Source: Coemansia sp. RSA 1804 (lineage: Eukaryota; Kickxellomycota; Kickxellomycetes; Kickxellales; Kickxellaceae). Taken from it: 15,612 nt of DNA. The DNA lies in NCBI GenBank assembly GCA_027578815.1, contig JANBTH010000518.1, positions 1-15,612 of the forward strand. Reading direction: 5' to 3'. Position 1 is the stretch's first letter. The number at the start of each line of letters is the position of its first letter. The notes under the pieces are model-generated. The model ran no database searches, was not told the origin of the DNA, and was given only the letters and a program-made list of their open reading frames with translations. Made by a program: the position numbers and the translations under genes. Below are positions 1 to 8,000 of this stretch, in pieces.

Positions 1-2
1 TC

Positions 3-1867
3 GAGATCAGACTGCGTCCGGCGGTCGGAGTTGTTGCGGTGGGCGGTGTAGCGGCAGCGGTTGCCCACGAGGGGTACGTTTACTGGACTCGGCCTGGGCA
101 TGAGTGCCAGCCTTACCGCCTCGTCTTTCACACACTCTCGCCGGACTTCTTCAAGCGCAGAGGTCCGTCCACCGATCCCATTGTGGTGCCTGGGCGGCCA
201 GACTCGACTGCCGAGGATGGCAGCTGTGCGCTGGGGCAGGGGGCGCCACTCTGCCTTGTGGCTGCCCTTCTGTCTCTTAGGAGAAAACGCAGCGGAACTA
301 TCGCGAATTATGATGCTGGCATTGACCGCAACGGTAGCTGCAACACTAACTGCGAGAACAAATGCAACGGCAGCAACAGCAACTTTGCAATCAGTGACAA
401 TAACTGCAGTGACAATAGCACCATGAACAACGACAGAAATAGCGATGACTGCAAAAACACTGATAGCAACGGCTTCGGCATCAATACCGGCTGCAACGAC
501 AACAGCATCAGTGACGGCGACGACAGCGGCAGCAGCAACAAAACCCCAGATACGACGACGCTGACACCATCAACGTCAGTACCTGCGAAAACGCCATTTG
601 CAGCAACGACGCCAATAGCAATGATAACAGCAGCAGTAACAGCTGCGACTGCGACTGCATTGGCGACGGCAACGGCAACAATGACTTCCAGGTTAGCAGC
701 AGAAACAACAGCAGCGCTAACGTTGGCTGCAAAGACCACGGTTACGACAGCTGCAACGCCACCAAAAACTGCATCAACAGCAGCAGCATCGGCATTGGCA
801 GTGATAACGGCAACGGAAATGACAACGGCGACTGCGGGGTTAGCAGTGGCAATTCCGATGCCTGCGATGTTGAAAATAAAGTTGGCGCTACCAACAATAC
901 CGAAAGCATCAACACCGGCTGTGAAGACGCCAGCTGCAACACTGTTGGCGGAAACACCAGCAGCAGCAACGGGAGCGCCGGCGAGGGAACCGACGACGCC
1001 GACGCCGACAACATCAGTGCCTGCGGCAACGCCTATGTTAACGGTAACATCAACATCAACAGCAGCAATAGCTATGACAGCAGCGCTAATGCCTGCACCA
1101 ACAGTGGCTCTGGCAGTGGCAGCAATCCCGGGTGCAAGGACACCAGCTGTAAGGATGCCATCTGTAGCGAAGACGGCAGCAAACGCGCTAGTCAAGACGT
1201 TGGCAATAGCAACGGCAACGGCAGCGGCTGCGAGGGTGCCGGTTACAAGTACATCGACAGCAACTCCAACAACCCCAGCAGCAACTTCAATACCAGCAAA
1301 TACAGCAACTACATCAACAACATGGCCACAGTCTTTGCAGATAAAGCGGTTCCCGTGAAACAGGTGCCAGCTTTCGCAGCCTTGGCGAACAGTGCGAGCG
1401 GGCCTAACAACGGCCTGGACTCCCACAGACCGCCAACTTTGCCATTTCTGCCCTGTGACGGGAGCCGCGTTTGCGCAAACAAGGCCAACATCAAACGTTG
1501 CAAAAACATGTTCAGTTTTAGCTGTTTTGACGAGAAGCAGCTCGAGTTGGGCTTGCCGTTCATGGAAAAAGACCTGGACGACTACGAGATAGTCTCGATC
1601 GAGAGCATAGACTCCGAAGACTACGACATGGTCTATGCGGAGAATGGGAACTCGATGCGGGCCATCGACAGCCTCAAGTTCAAGGCAAAGGAGGTGCGCC
1701 GCAAGGCTTCAATGGCTTTTAGGGAGCCGGCCGATGCACGCCCTTCTGTTGTCCCTGGAATGTACCAGGACAGCCTGGCTGCGGGCAGCCAGCCCAGCCT
1801 TCTTGGCGGGAAGGGCAGGCGGAAGACCTTAGCGAAGAAAGTCTCTAGAATCTTCAGCAAGCGCTAG
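3..1867 (+). CDS. Unidentified Asn/Ser/Gly/Cys-rich protein, 5'-partial, with an apparent frame break
   Basis: I do not recognise this protein. Frame 3 is open from the left edge, so the 5' end lies outside the window. Its first ~95 residues are ordinary in composition (Pro, Arg, aromatic residues). From about 320 the codons become almost all NNC (AAC, AGC, GGC, GAC, TGC), giving an Asn/Ser/Gly/Asp/Cys-rich stretch with some two dozen Cys and many N-x-S/T sequons. This pattern holds frame 3 to about 542, then continues unchanged in frame 2 from about 551 to 1320. From 1322 the composition turns normal: an acidic, Tyr-containing segment (LDDYEIVSIESIDSEDYDM) and a basic tail ending VSRIFSKR before the TAG at 1865. 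If the frame break is a sequence error, this is one protein of over 620 residues. Alternatively a shorter gene starts at ATG 1322 (strong context, AACATGGCC, 181 residues) or ATG 1508 (119 residues). The coding nature of frame 2 is well supported; function is unknown. Confidence 0.55.
318..1320 (+). repeat. Low-complexity AAC/AGC/GGC/TGC trinucleotide-like tract
   Basis: About 1 kb has strong three-base periodicity with C at one codon position and A or G at the preceding codon start, but no exact tandem unit. Because stop codons are rare in such sequence, several other frames on both strands also stay open: a Thr/Ala/Pro-rich forward frame and a Val/Ala-rich reverse frame. I read the NNC phase as the real one, since C-ending codons are normal for coding sequence here and the phase runs directly into the well-composed C-terminal segment. 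Confidence 0.75.
537..553 (+). other. Frame-break seam in the Cys/Asn-rich gene
   Basis: The NNC codon phase is frame 3 up to the AAA codon at 540 and frame 2 from the TAC codon at 551. The junction contains the run AAAACCCC (540-547). One missing A or C would explain the change. Frame 2 is closed upstream by a TGA at 512-514, and frame 3 downstream becomes a Thr/Ala/Pro-rich shadow, so neither frame alone gives the uniform protein. No canonical intron or -1 slippery heptamer in the right phase is visible. Confidence 0.6.
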
Positions 1868-1935
1868 TAATGTATTTCTTAGTTTTCTCTTAGTTTTCAT
1901 CTGTTTCATATTGTTTTACTAAAGTTCAAATCGGT

Positions 1936-1943
1936 TATAAAAG
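1936..1943 (+). promoter_or_regulatory. TATA-like box
   Basis: TATAAAAG on the + strand, about 70 nt after the left-edge gene's stop codon. It could drive the orphan block ending at 2588. No convincing start codon follows at the expected spacing: the nearest ATG (1948) reads only 11 codons. Confidence 0.3.
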
Positions 1944-2302
1944 AAGATGGAAACTGTAAAGTGCAAATACTATTCAACGTAAACGAAACAGTAAGCATAC
2001 GCTCTCCAACTTGTCTGTGCAAAGCTACAGTTAATGTAGGTAGGTTCCATTAAAGCAAGTGCACATGTTGATATCTCTGTGCCCGTGTGTATTGCACGCA
2101 AAATTGGACAAGATAAAGGTGTTTACGCAAGGGACACGGAGATAAGTATAATGTCACCATCAGCATAAAAGTCAAGCTATTATCAACACTAGCAGTAACG
2201 GCTGAATCATTAAAACCAGGCCAATGGAGGTTGATAATGCTCTGTCGCGCTCAAAAGGTTAAAGATATGGAAGGGTTCTTCAAGACAAATATCTCTTTTC
2301 AG

Positions 2303-2588
2303 TACAGCAGAAGCCTTTGTCGAGCTGGGCACAGTATTGGGAATATTGACAAAAGAAAATGTGCTTGAAGAGAACGTTTACATGCTTTTCCACTTTTCTT
2401 CTGAAGAGATAGACAGATTAACTGCAAGTCAACAAGGAGGAAAAGAGAAACAGCTAATTGTCCTTCATGGATTCTATCGTCCGACCGATCATTCTGTCGC
2501 CCAAGGGGAGTTTAATAGCTATATTTTCAATATTCAGCTCAGATCCAGTACGAAAGGATCTCCAAATCTGATTTTTAAATTAGATTGA
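2303..2588 (+). other. Possible terminal exon or gene relic, unidentified
   Basis: A good acceptor-like sequence (ATCTCTTTTCAG, ending 2302) precedes an open frame that reads about 94 residues to the TGA at 2586-2588. The peptide looks natural in composition (TAEAFVELGTVLGILTKEN near the start, IVLHGFYRPTD in the middle), but has no motif I recognise, and no initiating exon joins it in phase. It could be the last exon of a small gene, a degenerate relic, or chance. The in-frame open stretch starts at 2238, after a TAA at 2235. Confidence 0.25.
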
Positions 2589-2841
2589 TTTTCACCATAA
2601 GCAAAGCAAAAGAAAAATTAGTACAACACCAACCAAAACGTGTGCGATTAAGGCTCTGAAAAAGATGCAACTTTGGCTCTGACAAGTGAGTGTTTTCTGC
2701 CAGTCATTTGATTCTTTTTCCTTGAGTCCTATTTCTTTATATTGCAGTATAATAACTCGAAATTCAGCAGCAATTTACAAAAGCGTCCTTCTGTTTCTGT
2801 TTTGCCTTTCATCTGTATAACAAAAGAGTCGTAAGATAAGC

Positions 2842-3934
2842 ATGTATAGATCCGCAATATACCGCGTGCCCAGACGTGGCGCCGCTGCCTCAGAGGTGAG
2901 TCAAGATAGCGGGTGAAATCTGGACATGAGAAAGAGACATACCCTCATGTCACACATACTGACGACACATGTACGGCATAACGGTCGGTTGATGCTTCTG
3001 TTTGTAGGTGTCCGAAACATGTGGTGGCTATTTATTATCTGGACAAAAGCTTGTTCGGGTCCAGCAGCAACAATATCGGAATATATGCGTTTCCAGGGAA
3101 AAGATGGATGTCAAGCGTGTCACGTCGTTTGGATCGTTTGGACCGTTTGGTGGCCAGGGGTACAGCAGTAATGCTACTAAATCCACTAAACCGACCAGCA
3201 TCAGCACTGGCACAAATTCCAGCACCGGCCCTAGCACCGGGTCTGCGAGCATTAGTGCCACTGGCGGCATGAAGAGTGCAAATACGCCACCACCGCAGAC
3301 TAATGTGGCCAGTACACAGACAAACGGAGGCGGAGCAGATGTTAAGAACGAGATCGAGGTAGGCGAGCTTGGCACCGGTCTATTTGATTCGTCTGAAGGC
3401 TATCTCCAGGACAACCAGTGGTCCACTTCGTTCCAGGGAATGGCGGTTGCTCCGTTTGAGCAGCGCATCATCGATGTTCTGATGGCGCCGGTGGCTGAGA
3501 ACGAGATTGAGATCAAGCCTGACGGTTTGCTCTACCTCCCCGAAATCAAGTACAGGCGTATCCTTAACCGCGCGTTCGGTCCCGGCGGCTGGGGTTTGGT
3601 GCCTCGAGGCGCACACTCGGTTTCCGGCCGTAACCTGTCACGCGAGTATGCGCTTATTTGTCTCGGCCGCTTCATTTCGCAGGCGCGCGGAGAGCAAGAG
3701 TTTTTCGACCAGAGCGGCCTCGCAACAGCAACGGAAGGATGCAAGTCCAACGCGCTTGTCCGCTGCTGCAAGGATCTGGGCGTTGCTAGCGAGCTGTGGG
3801 ATCCGGCCTTTGTTTCGCAGTTCAAGGCCAAGTACTGCGTCGAGGATTGGGTGACACATGCTGTCAAGGGCAACAAGAAGCGCTTGTGGCGTCTCAAGAC
3901 CCGGAGCTTTGACTATCCTTGGGTCAAGAAATAG
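2842..3934 (+). CDS. MGM101: Mitochondrial genome maintenance protein MGM101 (Rad52-like annealase)
   Basis: Two exons: 2842-2895 and 3008-3934, giving 326 residues. Mgm101 proteins bind mtDNA in mitochondrial nucleoids, anneal single strands like Rad52, and are needed for mtDNA repair and recombination. Exon 1 encodes an Arg-rich, acid-poor start (MYRSAIYRVPRRG), as expected of a matrix-targeting peptide. Residues ~60-130 are a Ser/Thr/Asn/Gly linker. The conserved core spans ~156-317: KPDGLLYLPEIKYRR, FGPGGWGLVPRG, and the adjacent Cys pair in VRCCKDLG (271-272). The protein is longer than the yeast one (269) because of the linker. The exon 1 start was chosen because the exon 2 frame lacks an ATG until residue 51, and exon 1 supplies both ATG and targeting signal in phase. 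An in-phase alternative acceptor after the CAG near 3063 would shorten the N-terminus. Family assignment is very secure; the exact splice junction less so. Confidence 0.9.
2896..3007 (+). other. MGM101 intron 1 (112 nt, GT-AG)
   Basis: The donor is GAG|GTGAGT; the acceptor is a pyrimidine-rich CTTCTGTTTGTAG ending at 3007. A CTGAC branch-site match lies near 2958-2966, some 45 nt upstream of the acceptor. Phase 0 splicing joins the targeting peptide to the main open frame. Confidence 0.7.
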
Positions 3935-4172
3935 ATATGTTTTTTCCTTCCATTCTGACACCAACAGACTTTCTCCCTTTTCATATATATATATTCAAAA
4001 ACACCAACAGCAGCGTCACTGCTGCTTCAAGAAACAGCGCATGGGAGCTTAAAGGAGAGACGGTAGAAGCGCGGGGTTGAAAATATGATCAATGTTGCTA
4101 GGAAATAAAAAACATCATCCCCTGGAAATGAAGCCTTCAACTAAAATTTTTATATTTCTACCCAGAAAGCGC

Positions 4173-5620
4173 TTACTTCTTGGAAACAGAGGTGCGCGAT
4201 GCAGAGGAGCGGCGACGGCGGAGCTCCTCCTTCTGCTCGCGGTGCTCCTTCTGGCGCTTGGCAAGAAGCTTGGCGTACTCGGCGGCGTCCTCCTTCGACT
4301 TCTCCTGCTGGCGCTTCTTGAGGGTGGCAAGGCGGCGCTTGTGCATGAGGGTGCGGGGAGTGACAAGGCGCTGGATCTTGGGAGCCTTGGTGTAAGGCTT
4401 CTTGCCCTCCTTCTTGGGAACAACCTCGCGGCGGATAACAAACTTGCGGACGTCGTCCTCCTTGGTCAGGTTGAACAGCTTGCGAATGTTGTTGGCACGC
4501 TTGGGGCCAAGGCGCTTGGGCACAGAGCCGTCGGTCAGACCGGGAATGTCAGCCTCGCCCTGCTTGACAATGACAAGCGAGATGGCCGAGAGATCGGGGC
4601 CGACAATGCAGCCACGGACCGACTTGCGTTTGCGCTCGCCAGAGCGGCGGGGGCGGTAGCAAGAGTGGCCCTGAGAGAGCAGCAGACGAACACGGCTGGC
4701 GTGCAGAACACCCTGCTTCATCGGGAAGCCCTGCTTGTCGTTGCCGCCCGAGATGCGGAACACGTATCCCTTGAACTCGTCGCCAAGAGGGTCGCCCAAA
4801 ACCTCGTTCGAGATCTGCTTGTCGTACAATGAACGGAGCTTCAGCTCATCGTCAATTTCAATGGACTTCTGGCAGCCGTTGGCCAGGTTCGCGATGTTCA
4901 ACTACAGAATAGAAATGATGCCAAACGACACAACCGCTGGTGTCTGAGAGAAATCCATAATTAGTTAAATATGCCCACAGTTTTGCCGGCCATAACACCA
5001 TCGTACCACTTGTAAACCATAGAAAAGTGGTTCCTAACAATATAGCTGGGACACAAAAAAAGATGTCCCCTAGCTGGAGCGTCGTTGTGTGCCATAAAAA
5101 GAAGAAACAGACAAGTAGCTGTGTTCGACCAGGGCGGATTCGCAAACGGATTAAATAGGAATGCCCAATTTATGCAAGCTGGCTGCTCCCTTCGCCTGCC
5201 TCGCTAAAAGACAGCGCAAATGAAGGTAAAAGCCAGGATGCTGTAGTTTTCCAATACCCAAATTCCAAAGAGATTCGATAGCAATGACAACAACTGAATC
5301 TGCTGCTACTCATGTCGAAACATTGGAATGAGAGAGAAGCAAATGCATCTTTTACACACTAGAATTTAGAGGTAAAGCTCAAGAGGCAGACATTCCTCGT
5401 AGGAGTCGCACACGCCTGTCTGTTGCGGATTCATCCATCGCTACACCCCTGTGAATCCATTCCCCTATCATTCGCTTGCAAAGCAACTGCATCACTGCCT
5501 CTGCTGTCTTCCCCCATCTGCTGTTAAACACAATCACGCGAATCCATCGTGTTTCTTCTTTCCGCACACAGGCCGCATCCATCCAGACAATGCAAACTAT
5601 CGTCGATTTCTTGCCTTCAT
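4173..5620 (-). CDS. RPS6: 40S ribosomal protein S6 (eS6)
   Basis: Structural protein of the small cytosolic ribosomal subunit. The main exon (4901-4173) encodes residues 3-244 and matches eS6 almost throughout: NGCQKSIEIDDE, GYVFRISGGNDKQGFPMKQG, GHSCYRPRRSGERKRKSVRG, GLTDGSVPKRLGPKRA, and KAPKIQRLVTPRTL. The C-terminus is long, basic and coiled (residues ~190-235), and ends in a Ser-rich RRRRSSAS, the region phosphorylated by S6 or AGC kinases in other eukaryotes. The exon begins at a TTG, not ATG, directly after an acceptor (TTCTATTCTGTAG). All eS6 proteins start Met-Lys-Leu-Asn, so a Met-Lys exon is required. The only ATGAAG on this strand within 720 nt is at 5620-5615, followed by GCAAGA, giving a 6-nt exon and a GC-AG intron. 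Identity is essentially certain; exon 1 is likely. The gene is convergent with MGM101. Confidence 0.93.
4902..5614 (-). other. RPS6 intron 1 (713 nt, GC-AG type)
   Basis: Donor AAG|GCAAGA and acceptor TTCTGTAG, phase 0, interrupting the gene after its second codon. GC-AG introns are known to need a strong donor match (AG|GCAAG), which this has. An AACTAAT branch-like sequence lies about 60 nt before the acceptor. Yeast RPS6 genes also carry a long intron just after the start, which supports the model. I found no convincing C/D-box snoRNA in the intron. Confidence 0.6.
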
Positions 5621-6065
5621 GGTTAATGAGTGATATATAAAATTTACCGCGAGGGAGGAAAAGAGGAGGAAAATGCGCCTAATTGCTGGATCCACGCTTT
5701 CTAACATGTCGAATCACATTTTTTTGTTACCCGCTTTTCTTGGATTTCTGGGCTTCGCCAGCTTCAGGACATTATCAGTGATTGTGATGCGCAAAACCGC
5801 AATCGGTTCGGTTTGTCTTTTCGAGCCGAACCGCCAATGATTTGCGTTTCTTTTGCTTTATATTCAAGCTGTGTCTAAAGCTTTGCCACAGTTTGTTTTT
5901 TGACAGTCCTCCCTTAGTCATAGAGTTGATGTGTTTGTTTATCCACGACATTTGCGCCCTAAAAATTGGAAGCGCAACCTTGCGATTGTGACGGAATAGG
6001 TGGTTCACAAAACATGGGATATCTATAATTTATTGTTGCCGGCTGATACAAAAAGAAGGAAGAAT
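5621..6065. other. Spacer between RPS6 start and the 3' end of the STIL-like gene
   Basis: About 445 bases hold the RPS6 promoter and the terminator region of the upstream same-strand gene. Visible elements are an AT-rich TTTTATATATC on the minus strand just before the RPS6 ATG and the AACCG/CGGTT cluster at 5795-5833. The TATA-like sequence is only ~15 nt from the ATG, too close to act as a conventional -30 TATA for this start. No ORF of note. Confidence 0.5.
5795..5833. promoter_or_regulatory. AACCG/CGGTT cluster with an 8-bp inverted repeat, upstream of RPS6
   Basis: Within 39 bases there are four copies of the pentamer: AACCG at 5795, CGGTT at 5804 and 5809, AACCG at 5829. CGGTTCGG (5804-5811) and CCGAACCG (5826-5833) are a perfect inverted repeat with a 14-nt spacer; three further G-U or A-U pairs would extend it in + strand RNA. 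It lies ~175-225 bp upstream of the RPS6 start. A palindromic transcription-factor site is the simplest reading, and a hairpin in a 3' UTR is an alternative. Confidence 0.4.
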
Positions 6066-8000
6066 CTAGTCGCCAGACAGTCGCCGAATGTTGTTGGCTG
6101 GGAGCGCCGATTGACGTCTCTCCAACGACTCCAGATACTTTTGCGTTGTTGGCGTGATCTTAAAACTGCTCTGTGTAGCTGGCTGCCGAGTCTGCGGCTT
6201 GAGGTAGCCTGGCATTGGTGGAGGCCGCGAAAACGAGGTACTTGTCTGTTTTGGTGCTGCATCTGACGTGCTGACAATGTTGTTGATTCTTGACACCAAA
6301 CTGGAAATACCGGTAGATGTTACCGCAGAAATGGTTCCAGACGACAAAGCTGATGTAGCTGGTGCCTCTATATCGGTACCAGCGCCGCTCTTGTCTGTGT
6401 CCGCTGGTAATGCAAACGACATAGGACGCTTCGAGTTTCCAATAGGGTGATTCTGCTCTGTCTCTTCGTAGCCCTCAACCTCGAATAACCGAATACCATC
6501 GACCATATCTGAAAGCGAATTTGAGCGGCGAGTGCCTGAATTCTGCGCATCGACCAATGATGGGGTGTGCGCTCCTCTCATGCGAAGATAGCGCCGAGTG
6601 ACTGTTTGTGGCGATGGCTGGTGTTTCATCAGGCGCATCATCTCTTGTGTTTGCGATACTTGTGTGCGTATCAGACTGTTCTGTTCCTGCAACAACTCAC
6701 GAATGCTCCTCTGTTCATCCAAAAGAGCTGCTATTTCATACGGTCTGGCCGCCTCAGCCGTCGCTTCGCTTGTCTTTGTATCCAAGGCTGTATGAAGCCT
6801 AAACGAATCCCCTCCCGGCGAAGCACGTGTCACAACAGCTATCTTTTGAATGAATGGCGATACACGGTGCTCTAATGGCGAATGCACAAGACTCTTTTCG
6901 CTGTTTGTAGCTGAGTATACCATTCCATTATTTTCTACAATTGTGCTCAGTGTACCAGTAATGCCCTTGCTATACTGTTCTGGGCTCAAAAGCTTTGCAG
7001 TGCACGCTGACCACAAATTTGAGTCGGGGAATTGAACAGACCCAAGCCGTATATAAAGCGCGGATTTTCCGGTGCGACTAGGCTCTACCCGATATGATTG
7101 TGTCCGCGGCAGCAATGCGTTTTCGGAGGCATTGATCTGAACAACAAGCAGGGATTCAGGTGCCCCAGCCTCCAGGTATGCATTACTTACGGTAGCAATT
7201 GGATTGTTATATGTTGCTGATATCCAAATGGCATGTTCCTGTGGAATAATAAGGCTATTATTATATTCATACCGCTTCTGCTTGTTGTCCCAGCTTAAAG
7301 AGCCGCGGTCAATGTTATTATCTCGTCGTAGATCGTCTATCAGTAACGAAAAAGACCCGATATTTGTTGTTGACTCGGCACGCACAAGCACCCACATATC
7401 CATTCTCGTAGAAGCAAACTCAATTACCAGAGGCCTATCGGAATGATGTTCTGATATCCATCCAGCAACTTTGTGCAGTCTACCATGTCGGAAAATGTGT
7501 GAATAGAACTCAAGCTTTGAAGCTCCATAAAACAGTGGGACAACAACATCATCGCTGTAAGCAGCTGTTGGGATGCGTTTGCCGGCAACCAGAACCCCTT
7601 GGTCTAGCATATTCAGATAAATAGTGCTATCGCCTTGTGAATATCCCAAAAGAAAAGCACCAACTGACGGCTCTTTTTTTCGTAAAGTGTCGGTTTGATC
7701 AAGAAACCTTCGTATCTGCGTTCCAAGCTGTCCAGAAATAGATATTGCTGACCACTGTGAGTTCGAGGTGTTGCTAACAGCCACCGTGTGGTTTTTTGCA
7801 GGGTGTGGATTGGAATGCGTCAAGTCTGCGGGAAGAGGTTGTTGCCCTGGTTCTGCAAATCCAGCTCTAGTGGTGCCAGAACCTTTGCTGGCCATAGCAG
7901 GACTGGAATTTTGTACAGTGACCAACTCTGAATTCTGGGAATGTGCTTGCCGTGGTCGATGCTGGCGCGGAAGATAAATGGATGGACTGCTATTGTCCAT
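6066..8000 (-). CDS. Candidate STIL/Ana2-like centriole duplication protein (tentative); otherwise unidentified
   Basis: A 644-residue protein in one exon, starting at the ATG in AAAGAAAATGGAC (position 8000, A at -3, G at +4). The longer frame begins at a TTG and is not needed. Residues 1-80 are polar and disordered; 85-390 look like a folded beta-rich domain; 420-460 are a Leu/Gln-rich coiled coil (YEIAALLDEQ, IRELLQEQ); 465-644 are Ser/Pro/Thr-rich and disordered. Four features fall in the same order as in metazoan STIL: VGAFLLGYSQGD (113-124) with GKRIP and a VVVP downstream; ALYIRLGSV followed by NLWSAC (314-333); the short coiled coil; and a C-terminal TPTTQKYLESL (616-626), like the T-x-K-Y-hydrophobic core of the STAN motif. 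STIL/Ana2 proteins bridge Plk4 and SAS-6 in procentriole assembly. This resemblance is from recalled family patterns, is weak, and needs a profile search. The gene model itself is strong. Confidence 0.4.
   Translation of the reverse strand: MDNSSPSIYLPRQHRPRQAHSQNSELVTVQNSSPAMASKGSGTTRAGFAEPGQQPLPADLTHSNPHPAKNHTVAVSNTSNSQWSAISISGQLGTQIRRFLDQTDTLRKKEPSVGAFLLGYSQGDSTIYLNMLDQGVLVAGKRIPTAAYSDDVVVPLFYGASKLEFYSHIFRHGRLHKVAGWISEHHSDRPLVIEFASTRMDMWVLVRAESTTNIGSFSLLIDDLRRDNNIDRGSLSWDNKQKRYEYNNSLIIPQEHAIWISATYNNPIATVSNAYLEAGAPESLLVVQINASENALLPRTQSYRVEPSRTGKSALYIRLGSVQFPDSNLWSACTAKLLSPEQYSKGITGTLSTIVENNGMVYSATNSEKSLVHSPLEHRVSPFIQKIAVVTRASPGGDSFRLHTALDTKTSEATAEAARPYEIAALLDEQRSIRELLQEQNSLIRTQVSQTQEMMRLMKHQPSPQTVTRRYLRMRGAHTPSLVDAQNSGTRRSNSLSDMVDGIRLFEVEGYEETEQNHPIGNSKRPMSFALPADTDKSGAGTDIEAPATSALSSGTISAVTSTGISSLVSRINNIVSTSDAAPKQTSTSFSRPPPMPGYLKPQTRQPATQSSFKITPTTQKYLESLERRQSALPANNIRRLSGD

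Larger units (their letters stand above)
1868..2841. other. Intergenic region with a weak orphan coding block
   Basis: This AT-rich spacer of nearly 1 kb separates the left-edge gene from MGM101. It contains a TATA-like box at 1936-1943, the coding-like block 2303-2588, and a possible short 5'-UTR intron (GTGAGT at 2686, TTGCAG ending 2747) that could belong to the MGM101 transcript. I see no RNA gene or mobile-element ends in it. Confidence 0.5.

Noticed and set aside
39..1358. Long Thr/Ala/Pro-rich frame after ~550, mucin-like
   Set aside because: It is the +1 shadow of the NNC-codon frame: its codons nearly all end in A or G, and it ends without joining the well-composed C-terminal segment. 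The portion before ~545 is kept as real.
308..1426. Val/Ala-rich reverse-strand frame of over 370 codons
   Set aside because: Reverse complement of AAC/AGC/GGC codons yields GTT/GCT/GCC, which avoids stops automatically. No start context, domain or natural composition supports it.
4092..4832. Leu/Ala-rich + strand frame of 246 codons
   Set aside because: It is antisense to RPS6, whose identity is certain. GC-rich biased codons explain the open reverse frame.
5218..5232. ATGAAGGTAAAAG on the + strand, looking like the ideal RPS6 first exon and GT donor
   Set aside because: RPS6 is on the minus strand, so this copy has the wrong orientation. The minus-strand ATGAAG at 5620-5615 is used instead.
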